Source: Nemertoderma westbladi (Eukaryota; Xenacoelomorpha; Nemertodermatida; Nemertodermatidae). From it: 52,749 nt of DNA. Under the pieces are notes generated by a model. It had not been told where the DNA came from. It made no database searches and worked only from the letters and a program-made list of their open reading frames with translations. This document shows, piece after piece, positions 31,204 to 45,200 of this stretch (position 1 is its first letter; each line of letters opens with the position of its first letter). The stretch is from the NCBI GenBank assembly GCA_032718475.1, contig JAUCBJ010005798.1:1-52749 (forward strand). The letters run 5' to 3'. The position numbers and the translations under genes are program-made.

Positions 31204-32369
31204 GTTATTCCAGTTTGGCCGTAGCGCTAGCGCAGTAGCAATACCAAAAGTCGAGGTCGCCAACGACACTGCGACAGACAGAAGCGGTGGCCTTGATGGC
31301 GAGTTTTTTTGAGTTTCGGTACAATTCCAAGACGTTGCTTGTTATTGCAGTATTGGGCTGTTGGGGTACCTAGTGCAGTAGTGGATACCGGAACATGGAA
31401 TTAAGGTCAGCTGGTACAACCTGACAATATTTCCGTCTGTCTTAAGTCCGCATAATTTCAAAACTTCCATGGCTGCATGGTTGCCGTTGCCGAGCATGAT
31501 TGGCGGGTGGCGACAACGACCTGAAGATGGTACCGGTAACTCTGTACCACTGTAACAGTACCGGTACCGTACTAAAACATATGTTTAATAAGATTAATGT
31601 ACCGTACCGTACCGGTAGATGATATGGCTGAATAGTCGCGATATCGCAATTCAGACATCACTCAGGCAATTGCAGGACTCCACGGTGAAATAGGCCTACC
31701 ACACTTCCCATGGCCACAATATTGCTGAGTTGTACCGGCATTGCTGAATTTCAAACCCACTTGATATATCCTACAGTCTCCTAGCAACCAGCTGATGCCA
31801 AGCCTGATGCTGCACGAAGACCCCACGCAAAATCAACTTGGAAAATTTCTAAACTTTTGCCAGACTACACATGTCCAAGTTTGGATATATTTTATCGAGA
31901 TTTGGCTGAGTTATTAACGTTTAAAATTGGACACAACAGAAGAATAACAGATCAACAGAGCAACAGACACACCGATTGAGTTAGTGGTTGGTACCTGTAT
32001 GCTAAGCTCGCTTACTTTCGTCGCTCGCCCCACAGTTCATTCAGTTAAATATGTTCATATGTGAATGGGAGACTTGAAATACAAGCGCGCAAAGTTTGAA
32101 CTTTGCACCCGGTTAACTTGGCAACTACAGGATAAAAATTCCAGAAAGACATTTAAATACATTTCTACGTACCCTAGTCATCATATTATCCACCTAACAA
32201 AAGTAGCACATAAGAAGTCTCTAAGGAAATATTATGTAAAAGTGCCGTAAGGGAAACGATCGGCCTCCGCTAATTTCAGCAATCCGCTCACTGCATGACC
32301 TGTTATTTAGTATACCTTGATTGATCTCCAGTAATGGGATCTTGTCGCCCTACAATTCTATATGGTCAA

Positions 32370-34000
32370 TTCCATGGTGTCGGACGTTGGGGCAAACCCA
32401 AATTTTCGGTTGTTTTTTACTATTTGTAGGAAGTTGTTAATTCAAGGTCAATCAGAGTAATGCTTATACTACCCCAAATTCGAAGCTCTATATGAGAACA
32501 CATAATGAGTCCACTGAAAACTACTAGAGTTCTAGAAATTCGAGTTTAAAAAGTGGGTGTCGGACGTTTGAGTTTTGGGACAGTAATTTTTGGCTAAAAA
32601 TTAAAACATTCGTGTAACAGTGCCGATGAGAGCTTTTGCAAATTTTGGCTAACCACAGTGATCAGCAACTATTTGGCTACCTATTATTAATCCAACCTTT
32701 GTAATATCCTAAATCTAACATACAGTTTTTGTAGTTTGATTGGAATTGAAATGGTGTCGGACGTTTGGTGTCGGACGTTTGGATTTGCCCACTAATCCAG
32801 GTTCTTTTATTTGTACTTTGTTGGTAATGAATGCGAGGGTTCATATTCGCTTTGTCTTAAACAACATCTCTGCTTTACGGGGGTAGAAAAATAAAATAAT
32901 TTCGTTCACAACTTTTCAAACTATGGCATGTTTATCGAACTGTACATTTTTTTATCACTTATTTCTCGAAAACTTTTTATGTGGTGCTAAATGGTTAAAT
33001 TATGGTTAACCACAATAATCTGCAACTATGTGTTTAACTAATATATATCAAACTTTTGTAATATCATCAATCTAACGCACAGTTTTTGCAGTTTGATTGT
33101 AAATTAAATGGTGTCGGACGTTTTGTGTCGGAATTATGGTGTCGGACGTTCCAATTATAACAGACTTATCCAGATTCTTATATTTGTACTAATGTGGATA
33201 AATCAATGGAAGTATCGTCCCGTGCTGTTACCCCCCTCCCACCGTCGCACTTAGCGATTCCCCCCCCCCCCCCCCCCCCCCCCCCCCACCCCCATTCCTG
33301 TTACCCCCCACCCACCAAACACATACAATATTTCAAAATGTTTCAATCTAGATTACTGATAAGCAAAAACATACTATTATTTTTCTCTCCAAAACAATAA
33401 ACAGATGTTACCAATTTGGGGAAAAGAGCAAGTTATGGAGACGGTAAAAATAAGCAATGATGTTATCAAATGAGGGAAATGAGTAATAATACAATTATAT
33501 ACATGGGCTAACAGGAATGTGGGGGGGGGGGGTAACATTACTTGAGTCTTGAGCGCGACAACATTTATAACAATGACCCATCTTGAAAGTCAAATCATTG
33601 GCCTAACGAAACAGGTAACAGGTAGCAACAGTCAAATAGTAATAGTGATGGTAATACCAACGACTATTCGACATGCTTATCGAATTATAATTAAATTGTT
33701 GTTCATTGCCGTTACCCTATGGATTCAGTTTGATAGATCTTCATTCCAAAAGTGGGAATCTCGAAACGGTATGTAGGCCTACTAAGGACTCTGGCTTTTC
33801 CCCCAGTTTTATGTGACATGTGTCGGACGTTAAAGTATCACAATATTTCTTAACACCTGTTAAACTCCGAATACAAAAGCGACACCTATTTTGACGCGTA
33901 AAATCCGGTTAAAGCTAAAATAATGTTTTACATCAATCACATTTACAGTTACTGTAGATATAATTTCTGGTGTTGGACGTTTGTCAAACAAAAGGTGCAT
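32370..34000. repeat. Dispersed TGTCGGACGTT repeats and a ~360-bp duplication
   Basis: The motif 'tgtcggacgtt' (or one mismatch) appears near 32379, 32559, 32754, 32767, 33112, 33142, 33820 and 33973. The blocks 32640-32775 and 33000-33126 are diverged copies of each other (shared 'aaccaca', 'tttgtaatat', 'cacagttttt.agtttgatt'), giving a period of about 360 bp. No ORF goes with them. Confidence 0.6.
33236..33290. repeat. Poly-C tract
   Basis: A C run of almost 30 bases next to other C-rich blocks. It is one of about eight G/C homopolymers in the window; lengths in the assembly may be unreliable. Confidence 0.7.
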
Positions 34001-34599
34001 ACTTGGGCTTCTGTACAAGCCTGTTGCCAAGAGCAACAACCAATAACAGAGGTTTTTAGTTCGGCACTGCAATAACTTCCGCATAATCAGCTCTATTTAA
34101 TTGGCCGGGTAAATAGAAAGAAAATTGTGAAAAAAATGTGTCGAACTTTTGTGAAATTTACTCGAGTTTATTGAACACCAAATCTTCGTAAAAAGCAAGT
34201 ATGGACTACAACTTGGTAATAGCTTAATTGATGCAGTAATAGATGGCCTTTTTATTGTTACCGAAGATATCAATTTACACCAAGTAGGCCTACTTCAGAA
34301 ATTATGACGGATCATAAATCGACTTATTTTTGAGGATTTATCTCAAAAAAAGAGATAGTCTCATTCATTTTGCAAAATCTGTAAAAACGGCCCTAGTGAT
34401 GACTTTTTAAATATAATACAGTATTCATAATCTATGATATAAATGGGACCAGAAAGTCTATTCAGTGACAAGAAATTATGAATTTTATTTTTTAACTTTC
34501 CCTTTCTTATGGAATTGACCATATCCGAATCGGGGTTAGCCATAATAACTACTCACACGGTGCGGGAGTACTCAACTCATTACGCAAACAAGGTTAATC

Positions 34600-34800
34600 C
34601 GACTTCTGGGGGAAGAGCCACACTTTTCCTTAAATTGATAATTAACATTGTGAATTCGTCGAGAAGATTATATTACAGTAATTCACCGAAATGGGGGATT
34701 TGTCTCAATACCCCCCCCCCCCCCCCCCCACCCCCCCCCCCCACCCCCCCCCCAACCCCCCCCCCCCAACCACCCCCCCCCCCCCCACACACACTCACCA
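34600..34800 (+). mobile_element. Diverged MITE fragment with a long C-rich end
   Basis: Shares 'ttccttaaattgataatta' with the copy at 17565-17730. It ends in an ~80-base C-rich stretch broken by single or paired A residues (34711-34789). Confidence 0.5.
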
Positions 34801-34988
34801 GTTGTGGGGTTCTTCAAAGTTGAGAGATCTAGTTAGATTTTTACAAAACAATTAAAAAACAGTTTGTTGCATGACTGAAATAACACAACTAAGAATTGAA
34901 CGCATTGAAACATGTTGACTCAATAAAAATATTGACCAATAGTAAATTAAGTTTATAAATATAAAATAAGATATTAATTGTCACTCAC

Positions 34989-35147
34989 TTGTCACGAAAC
35001 CTTAAATATCTGGAGAGACAATTAGTGGCAGCGTTAATGGAATAGTTGTGAGCTTTAAGAAATTTGGCTATTTCCTTGTCATTTATCGAGTAGCTAATAC
35101 TCGGGGGGAAAACTTTGTCTGATGGTTTGCCTCACTCGATACACAGA
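34989..35147 (-). CDS. CRAL-TRIO gene exon 2 with a one-base frame break
   Basis: Acceptor 'cgtttcag' (AG at 35149-35148) and donor GTGAGT at 34988. The first frame ('SVYRVRQTIRQSFPP') is open to a C6 run (35108-35103 on the minus strand). The second, offset by one base, encodes the CRAL-TRIO N-terminal domain: 'INDKEIAKFLKAHNYSINAA' and 'CLSRYLRFRD', matching 'D..i.kFLrAr.fni..A...l..yl.fR'. The exon is 159 bases, whereas exons 1 and 3 need 3n+2. One C fewer in the run would fix both the frame and the phase. Either the copy is a disabled allele or the run is mis-called. Confidence 0.85.
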
Positions 35148-35413
35148 CTGAAACGTAAGCCGATCGATCCACAATTAATTAATTATAGAGTAATTGCTAA
35201 CTACATAACATAAACTGGTATAAAGATATTATAAAATTTTAATTAACTACAAGATTAACTATCGCAAAACCTGCCAAACTGGAGTTCGGAAGCCACCCAC
35301 ATCTGGTGTTTCCCTATATTGGAAACTTTTGTTTCACTTTCGACATAATTACATAATTGTTACAAAATTATACATGCTATTCCATCATTCTGACAGACTA
35401 CCTGTTTGTATTC
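35148..35413 (-). other. Unique intron 1 sequence before the satellite
   Basis: About 265 bp of AT-rich sequence between exon 2 and the 41-bp satellite. It does not resemble the satellite unit. Confidence 0.6.
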
Positions 35414-38400
35414 ACGCTACATTGTTTACAGTACTGTGCAGTAGAGAACTCTGAGACGCTGCAATGTTACAGTACTGTGTTGTCTCGCACTCTGAGACGC
35501 TTCATTGTTACAGTACTGTGCAGTAGAGAACTCTGAGACGCTGCAATGTTACAGTACTGTGTCGTCTCGCACTCTGAGACGCTACATTGTTACAGTACTG
35601 TGCATTAGAGAACTTTGAGACGCTGCAATGTTACAGTACTGTGCCGTCTCGCACTCTGAGACGCTATATTGTTACAGTACTGTGCAGTAGAGAACTCTGA
35701 GACGCTGCAATGTTACAGTACTGTGTCGTCTCGCACTCTGAGACGCTACATTGTTACAGTACTGTGCATTAGAGAACTTTGAGACGCTGCAATGTTACAG
35801 TACTGTGCCGTCTCGCACTCTGAAACGCTACATTGTTACAGTACTGTGCCGTCTCGTACATTGAGACCTGCAGGGTAACAGTACTGTGCCGTATCGTACT
35901 CTGAGACGCTACATTGTTACAGTACTGTGCATTAGAGAACTTTGAGACGCTGCAATGTTACAGTACTGTGCCGTCTCGCACTCTGAGACGCTATATTGTT
36001 ACAGTACTGTGCAGTAGAGAACTCTGAGACGCTGCAATGTTACAGTACTGTGCCGTCTCGCACTCTGAAACGCTACATTGTTACAGTACTGTGCCGTCTC
36101 GTACATTGAGACCTGCAGGGTAACAGTACTGTGCCGTATCGTACTCTGAGACGCTACATGGTTACAGTACTGTGCAGTAGATAACTCTGAGACGCTGCAA
36201 TGTTACAGTACTGTGTCGTCTCGCACTCTGAGACGCTACATTGTTACAGTACTGTGTAGTAGAGAACTTTGAGACGCTGCAATGTTACAGTACTGTGCCG
36301 TCTCGCACTCTGAGACGCTACATTGTTACAGTACTGTGCCGTAACGTACTGAGAGACGCTGCATCGTTACAGTACTGTGCCGTCTCGTACTCTGTGACGC
36401 TACATTGTTACAGTACTGTGCCATCTCGTACTCGGATACCTGCAGGGTAACAGTACTGTGCCGTCTCGTACTCTGAGACACTACATTGTTACAGTACTGT
36501 GTAGTAGAGAACTCTGAGACGCTGCAATGTTACAGTACTGTGCCGCCTCGCACTCACTCTGAGACGCTACATTGTTACAGTACTGTGCCGTAACGTACTG
36601 AGAGACGCTGCATCGTTACAGTACTGTGCCGTCTCGTACTCTGTGACGCTACATTGTTACAGTACTGTGCCATCTCGTACTCGGATACCTGCAGGGTAAC
36701 AGTACTGTGCCGTCTCGTACTCTGAGACACTACATTGTTACAGTACTGTGTAGTAGAGAACTTTGAGACGCTGCAATGTAACAGTACTGTGCCGCCTCGC
36801 ACTCTGAGACGCTACATTGTAACAGTACTGTGCAGAAGAGAACTCTGAGACGCTGCAATGTTACAGTACTGTGCCGTCTCGCACTCTGAGACGCTACATT
36901 GTTACAGTACTGTGCCGTAACGTACTGAGAGACGCTGCATCGTTACAGTACTGTGCCGTCTCGTACTCTGTGACGCTACATTGTTACAGTACTGTGCCAT
37001 CTCGTACTCGGATACCTGCAGGGTAACAGTACTGTGCCGTCTCGTACTCTGAGACGCTACATGGTTACAATACTGTGCCGTCTCGCACTGAGAGACGCTG
37101 CAGGGTTACAGTAATGTGCCGTATCGCACTGAGAGATGCTATTTTGCACTGTTACAGTACGGTGCAGTATCGAACTCTGAGATGCTACAATGTTACAGTA
37201 CTGTGTAGTAGAGAACTCTGAGACGCTGCAATGTTACAGTACTGTGCCGCCTCGCACTCTGAGACGCTACATTGTTACAGTACTGTGCCGTAACGTACTG
37301 AGAGACGCTGCATCGTTACAGTACTGTGCCGTCTCGTACTCTGAGACGCTACATTGTTATAGTACTGTGCAGTAGAGAACTTTGAGACGCTGCAATGTTA
37401 CAGTACTGTGCCGTCTCGCACTCTGAGACGCTACATTGTTACAGCACTGTGCCGTAACGTACTGAGAGACGCTGCATCGTCACAGTACTGTGCCGTCTCG
37501 TACTCTGTGACGCTACATTGTTACAGTACTGTGCCATCTCGTACTCGGATACCTGCAGGGTAACAATACTGTGCCGTCTCGTACTCTGAGACACTACATT
37601 GTTACAGTACTGTGTAGTAGAGAACTCTGAGACGCTGCAATGTTACAGTACTGTGCCGCCTCGCACTCTGAGACGCTACATTGTTACAGTACTGTGCCGT
37701 AACGTACTATGAGACGCTGCATCGTTACAGTACTGTGCCGTCTCGTACTCTGTGACGCTACATTGTTACAGTACTGTGCCATCTCGTACTCGGATACCTG
37801 CAGGGTAGCAGTACTGTGCCGTCTCGTACTCTGAGACACTACATTGTTACAGTACTGTGTAGTAGAGAACTTTGAGACGCTGCAATGTTACAGTACTGTG
37901 CCGCCTCGCACTCTGAGACGCTACATTGTTACAGTACTGTGCAGAAGAGAACTCTGAGACGCTGCAATGTTACATTACTGTGCCGTCTCGCACTCTGAGA
38001 CGCTACATTGTTACAGTACTGTGCCGTAACGTACTGAGAGACGCTGCATCGTTACAGTACTGTGCCGTCTCGTACTCTGTGACGCTACATTGTTACAGTA
38101 CTGTGCCATCTCGTACTCGGATACCTGCAGGGTAACAGTACTGTGCCGTCTCGTACTCTGAGACGCTACATGGTTACAATACTGTGCCGTCTCGCACTGA
38201 GAGACGCTGCAGGGTTACAGTACTGTGCCGTATCGCACTGAGAGATGCTATTTTGCACTGTTACAGTACGGTGCAGTATCGAACTCTGAGACGCTACAAT
38301 GTTACAGTACTGTGTAGTAGAGAACTCTGAGACGCTGCAATGTTACAGTACTGTGCCGCCTCGCACTCTGAGACGCTACATTGTTACAGTACTGTGCCGT

Positions 38401-41400
38401 AACGTACTGAGAGACGCTGCATCGTTACAGTACTGTGCCGTCTCGTACTCTGAGACGCTACATTATTACAGTACTGTGTAGTAGAGAACTTTGAGACGCT
38501 GCAATGTTACAGTACTGTGCCGTCTCGCACTCTGAGACGCTACATTGTTACAGAAATGTGCCGTAACGTACTGAGAGACGCTGCATCGTTACAGTACTGT
38601 GCCGTCTCGTACTCTGTGACGCTACATTGTTACAGTACTGTGCCATCTCGTACTCGGATACCTGCAGGGTATCAGTACTGTGCCGTCTCGTACTCTGAGA
38701 CACTACATTGTTACAGTACTGTGTAGTAGAGAACTCTGAGACGCTGCAATGTTACAGTACTGTGCCGCCTCGCACTCTGAGACGCTACATTGTTACAGTA
38801 CTGTGCCGTAACGTACTGAGAGACGCTGCATCGTTACAGTACTGTGCCGTCTCGTACTCTGTGACGCTACATTGTTACAGTACTGTGCCATCTCGTACTC
38901 GGATACCTGCAGGGTAACAGTACTGTGCCGTCTCGCACTCTGAGACGCTACATTGTTACAGCACTGTGCCGTAACGTACTGAGAGACGCTGCATCGTCAC
39001 AGTACTGTGCCGTCTCGTACTCTGTGACGCTACATTGTTACAGTACTGTGCCATCTCGTACTCGGATACCTGCAGGGTAACAATACTGTGCCGTCTCGTA
39101 CTCTGAGACACTACATTGTTACAGTACTGTGTAGTAGAGAACTCTGAGACGCTGCAATGTTACAGTACTGTGCCGCCTCGCACTCTGAGACGCTACATTG
39201 TTACAGTACTGTGCCGTAACGTACTATGAGACGCTGCATCGTTACAGTACTGTGCCGTCTCGTACTCTGTGACGCTACATTGTTACAGTACTGTGCCATC
39301 TCGTACTCGGATACCTGCAGGGTAACAGTACTGTGCCGTCTCGTACTCTGAGACACTACATTGTTACAGTACTGTGTAGTAGAGAACTCTGAGACGCTGC
39401 AATGTTACAGTACTGTGCCGCCTCGCACTCTGAGACGCTACATTGTTACAGTACTGTGCCGTAACGTACTATGAGACGCTGCATCGTTACAGTACTGTGC
39501 CGTCTCGTACTCTGTGACGCTACATTGTTACAGTACTGTGCCATCTCGTACTCGGATACCTGCAGGGTAACAGTACTGTGCCGTCTCGTACTCTGAGACG
39601 CTACATGGTTACAATACTGTGCCGTCTCGCACTGAGAGACGCTGCAGGGTTACAGTACTGTGCCGTATCGCACTGAGAGATGCTATTTTGCACTGTTACA
39701 GTACGGTGCAGTATCGAACTCTGAGACGCTACAATGTTACAGTACTGTGTAGTAGAGAACTCTGAGACGCTGCAATGTTACAGTACTGTGCCGCCTCGCA
39801 CTCTGAGACGCTACATTGTTACAGTACTGTGCCGTAACGTACTGAGAGACGCTGCATCGTTACAGTACTGTGCCGTCTCGTACTCTGAGACGCTACATTA
39901 TTACAGTACTGTGTAGTAGAGAACTTTGAGACGCTGCAATGTTACAGTACTGTGCCGTCTCGCACTCTGAGACGCTACATTGTTACAGAAATGTGCCGTA
40001 ACGTACTGAGAGACGCTGCATCGTTACAGTACTGTGCCGTCTCGTACTCTGTGACGCTACATTGTTACAGTACTGTGCCATCTCGTACTCGGATACCTGC
40101 AGGGTATCAGTACTGTGCCGTCTCGTACTCTGAGACACTACATTGTTACAGTACTGTGTAGTAGAGAACTCTGAGACGCTGCAATGTTACAGTACTGTGC
40201 CGCCTCGCACTCTGAGACGCTACATTGTTACAGTACTGTGCCGTAACGTACTGAGAGACGCTGCATCGTTACAGTACTGTGCCGTCTCGTACTCTGTGAC
40301 GCTACATTGTTACAGTACTGTGCCATCTCGTACTCGGATACCTGCAGGGTAACAGTACTGTGCCGTCTCGCACTCTGAGACGCTACATTGTTACAGCACT
40401 GTGCCGTAACGTACTGAGAGACGCTGCATCGTCACAGTACTGTGCCGTCTCGTACTCTGTGACGCTACATTGTTACAGTACTGTGCCATCTCGTACTCGG
40501 ATACCTGCAGGGTAACAATACTGTGCCGTCTCGTACTCTGAGACACTACATTGTTACAGTACTGTGTAGTAGAGAACTCTGAGACGCTGCAATGTTACAG
40601 TACTGTGCCGCCTCGCACTCTGAGACGCTACATTGTTACAGTACTGTGCCGTAACGTACTATGAGACGCTGCATCGTTACAGTACTGTGCCGTCTCGTAC
40701 TCTGTGACGCTACATTGTTACAGTACTGTGCCATCTCGTACTCGGATACCTGCAGGGTAACAGTACTGTGCCGTCTCGTACTCTGAGACACTACATTGTT
40801 ACAGTACTGTGTAGTAGAGAACTTTGAGACGCTGCAATGTTACAGTACTGTGCCGCCTCGCACTCTGAGACGCTACATTGTTACAGTACTGTGCAGAAGA
40901 GAACTCTGAGACGCTGCAATGTTACATTACTGTGCCGTCTCGCACTCTGAGACGCTACATTGTTACAGTACTGTGCCGTAACGTACTGAGAGACGCTGCA
41001 TCGTTACAGTACTGTGCCGTCTCGTACTCTGTGACGCTACATTGTTACAGTACTGTGCCATCTCGTACTCGGATACCTGCAGGGTAACAGTACTGTGCCG
41101 TCTCGTACTCTGAGACGCTACATGGTTACAATACTGTGCCGTCTCGCACTGAGAGACGCTGCAGGGTTACAGTACTGTGCCGTATCGCACTGAGAGATGC
41201 TATTTTGCACTGTTACAGTACGGTGCAGTATCGAACTCTGAGACGCTACAATGTTACAGTACTGTGTAGTAGAGAACTCTGAGACGCTGCAATGTTACAG
41301 TACTGTGCCGCCTTGCACTCTGAGACGCTACATTGTTACAGTACTGTGCCGTAACGTACTGAGAGACGCTGCATCGTTACAGTACTGTGCCGTCTCGTAC

Positions 41401-42200
41401 TCTGAGACGCTACATTATTACAGTACTGTGTAGTAGAGAACTTTGAGACGCTGCAATGTTACAGTACTGTGCCGTCTCGCACTCTGAGACGCTACATTGT
41501 TACAGTACTGTGCCGTAACGTACTGAGAGACGCTGCATCGTTACAGTACTGTGCCGTCTCGTACTCTGTGACGCTACATTGTTACAGTACTGTGCCATCT
41601 CGTACTCGGATACCTGCAGGGTAACAGTACTGTGCCGTCTCGTACTCTGAGACACTACATTGTTACAGTACTGTGTAGTAGAGAACTCTGAGACGCTGCA
41701 ATGTTACAGTACTGTGCCGCCTCGCACTCTGAGACGCTACATTGTTACAGTACTGTGCCGTAACGTACTGAGAGACGCTGCATCGTTACAGTACTGTGCC
41801 GTCTCGTACTCTGTGACGCTACATTGTTACAGTACTGTGCCATCTCGTACTCGGATACCTGCAGGGTAACAGTACTGTGCCGTCTCGTACTCTGAGACAC
41901 TACATTGTTACAGTACTGTGTAGTAGAGAACTCTGAGACGCTGCAATGTTACAGTACTGTGCCGCCTCGCACTCTGAGACGCTACATTGTTACAGTACTG
42001 TGCCGTAACGTACTGAGAGACGCTGCATCGTTACAGTACTGTGCCGTCTCGTACTCTGTGACGCTACATTGTTACAGTACTGTGCCATCTCGTACTCGGA
42101 TACTTGCAGGGTAACAGTACTGTGCCGTCTCGTACTCTGAGACGCTACATGGTTACAATACTGTGCCGTCTCGCACTGAGAGACGCTGCAGGGTTACAGT
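35414..42200. repeat. Satellite domain A: 245-bp and ~1.4-kb higher-order repeats
   Basis: Six different 41/40-bp variants recur in fixed order, giving a 245-bp unit (for example starts at 41660 and 41905). Longer blocks repeat: the region at 38299 matches 39734 (1,435 bp apart) and 41251 (2,952 bp apart). 37926 matches 40878, again 2,952 bp apart. Confidence 0.8.
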
Positions 42201-45200
42201 ACTGTGCCGTATCGCACTGAGAGATGCTATTTTACACTGTTACAGTACGGTGCAGTATCGAACTCTGAGACGCTACAATGTTACAGTACTGTGCCGTTTC
42301 GTACTCTGAGACGCTACATTGTTACAGTACTGTGCCGTAACGTACTGAGAGACGCTGCATCGTTACAGTACTGTGCCGTCTCGTACTCTGTGACGCTACA
42401 TTGTTACCGTACTGTGCCGTCTCGTACTCTGACTCTGAGACGCTGCATCGATACAGTACTGTGCCGTAACGTACTGAGAGAAGCTGCATCGTTACAGTAC
42501 TGTGCCGTCTCGTACTCTGTGACGCTACATTGTTACATTACTGTTCCGCATCGTACTGAGAGATGCTATTTTGCATTGTTACAGTACTGCGCAGTATCGA
42601 ACTCTGAGACGCTACATTGTTACAGTACTGTACCGTAACGTACTGAGAGACGCTGCATCGTTACAGTACTGTGCCGTCTCGTACTCTGAGACGCTACATT
42701 GTTACAGTACTGTGCCGTAACGTACTGAGAGACGCTGCATCGTTACAGTACTATGCCGTCTCGTACTCTGAGACCTGCAGGGTAACAGTACTGTGCCGTT
42801 TCGTACTCTGAGACGCTACATTGTTACATTACTGTGCCGTAGCGTGCTGAGAGACGCTGCATCGTTACAGTACTGTGCCGTCTCGTACTTCGATACGTAC
42901 ATGGTTACAGTACTGTGCCGTCTCGTACTTCGATACGTACATGGTTACAGTACTGTGCCGTCTCGTACTTCGATACGTACATGGTTACAGTACTGTGCCG
43001 TCTCGTACTTCGATACGTACATGGTTACAGTACTGTGCCGTCTCGTACTACGATACGTACATGGTTACAGTAATGGTTACAGTACTGTGCCGTCTCGTAC
43101 TCTGAGACGCTGCAGGATAACAGTACTGTGCCGTCTCGTACTCTGAGACGGTACAATGTTACAGTAGTGTGCCGTAGCGTACTGAGAGACGCTGCATCGT
43201 TACAGTGCTGTGCCGTAGCGTACTGAGAGACGCTGCATCGTTACAGTACTGTGCTGTAGCGTACTGAGAGACGCTGGTAGGGTTACAGTACTGTGCCGTC
43301 TCGTACTCTGCGACGCTACATTGTTACAGTACTGTGCCGTCTCGTACTGAGATACGCTGTATCGTTACATTACTATGCCGTCTCGTACTCTGAGACCTGC
43401 AGGGTAACAGTACTGTGCCGTCTCGTACTCTGAGACGCTACATTGTTACAGTACTGTGCCGTCTCGTACTGAGAGATGCTGCAGGGTAACAGTACTGTGC
43501 CGTCTCGTACTCTGCGACGCTACATTGTTACAATACTGTGCTGTCTCGTACTGAGAGACGCTGCATCGTTACATTACTATGCCGTCTCGTACTCTGAGAC
43601 CTGCAGGGTAACAGTACTGTGCCGTCTCGTACTCATAGACGTTGGAGGGTAACAGTACTGTGCCGTCTCGTACTCTGCGACGCTACATTGTAACAGTACT
43701 GTGCCGTCTCGTACTGAGAGACGCTGCATCGTTACATTACTATGCCTTCTCGTACTCTGAGACCTGCAGGGTAGCAGTTCTGTGCCGTCTCGTACTCATA
43801 GACGCTGCAGGGTAACAGTACTATGCCGTCTCGTACTCTGCGACGCTACATTGTTACAGTACTGTGCCGTCTTGTACTGAGAGACGCTGCATCGTTACAT
43901 TACTATGCCGTCTCGTACTCTGAGACGCTGCAGGGTAACAGTACTGTGCCGTCTCGTACTCTGACACGCTACATTGTTACAGTACTGTGCCGTCTCGTAC
44001 TGAGAGACGCTGCAGGGTAACAGTACTGTGCCGTCTCGTAATCTGCGACGCCTCATTGTTACAGTACTGTGCTGTCTCGTACTGAGAGATGCTGCATCGT
44101 TACATTACTATGCCGTCTCGTACTCTGAGATCTGCAGGGTAACAGTACTGTGCCGTCTCGTACTCATAGACGTTGGAGGGTAACAGTACTATGCCGTCTC
44201 GTACTCTGCGACGCTACATTGTAACAGTACTGTGCCGTCTCGTACTGAGAGACGCTGTATCATTACATTACTATGCCGTCTCGTACTCTGAGATCTGCAG
44301 GGTAACAGTACTGTGCCGTCTCGTACTCATAGACGTTGGAGGGTAACAGTACTATGCCGTCTCGTACTCTGCGACGCTACATTGTTACAGTACTGTGCAG
44401 TAGAGAACTCTGAGACGCTGGTAGGGTTACAGTACTGTGCCGTTTCGTACTCTGTGACGCTACATTGTTACAGTACTGTGCCGTTTCGCACTGAGAGACG
44501 CTACATTGTTACAGTACTGTGCTGTAGCGTACTGAGAGACGCTGGTAGGGTTACAGTACTGTGCCGTCTCGTACTCTGTGACGCTACATTGTTACAGTAC
44601 TGTGCCATCTCGTACTCGGATACCTGCAGGGTAACAGTACTGTGCCGTCTCGTACTCTGAGACGCTACATGGTTACAATACTGTGCCGTCTCGCACTGAG
44701 AGACGCTGCAGGGTTACAGTACTGTGCCGTATCGCACTGAGAGATGCTATTTTGCACTGTTACAGTACGGTGCAGTATCGAACTCTGAGACGCTACAATG
44801 TTACAGTACTGTGCCGTTTCGTACTCTAAGACGCTACATTGTTACAGTACTGTGCCGTAACGTACTGAGAGACGCTGCATCGTTACAGTACTGTGCCGTC
44901 TCGTACTCTGTGACGCTACATTGTTACCGTACTGTGCCGTCTCGTACTCTGACTCTGAGACGCTGCATCGATACAGTACTGTGCCGTAACGTACTGAGAG
45001 AAGCTGCATCGTTACAGTACTGTGCCGTCTCGTACTCTGTGACGCTACATTGTTACATTACTGTTCCGCATCGTACTGAGAGATGCTATTTTGCATTGTT
45101 ACAGTACTGCGCAGTATCGAACTCCGAGACGCTACAATGTTACAGTACTGTGCCGTCTCGTACTCTGAGACGCTACATTGTTACAGTACTGTACCGTAAC

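Noticed and set aside
33194-33400. Proline-rich ORF over the poly-C tract
   Set aside because: The proline run is a translation of the C homopolymer; no other support.
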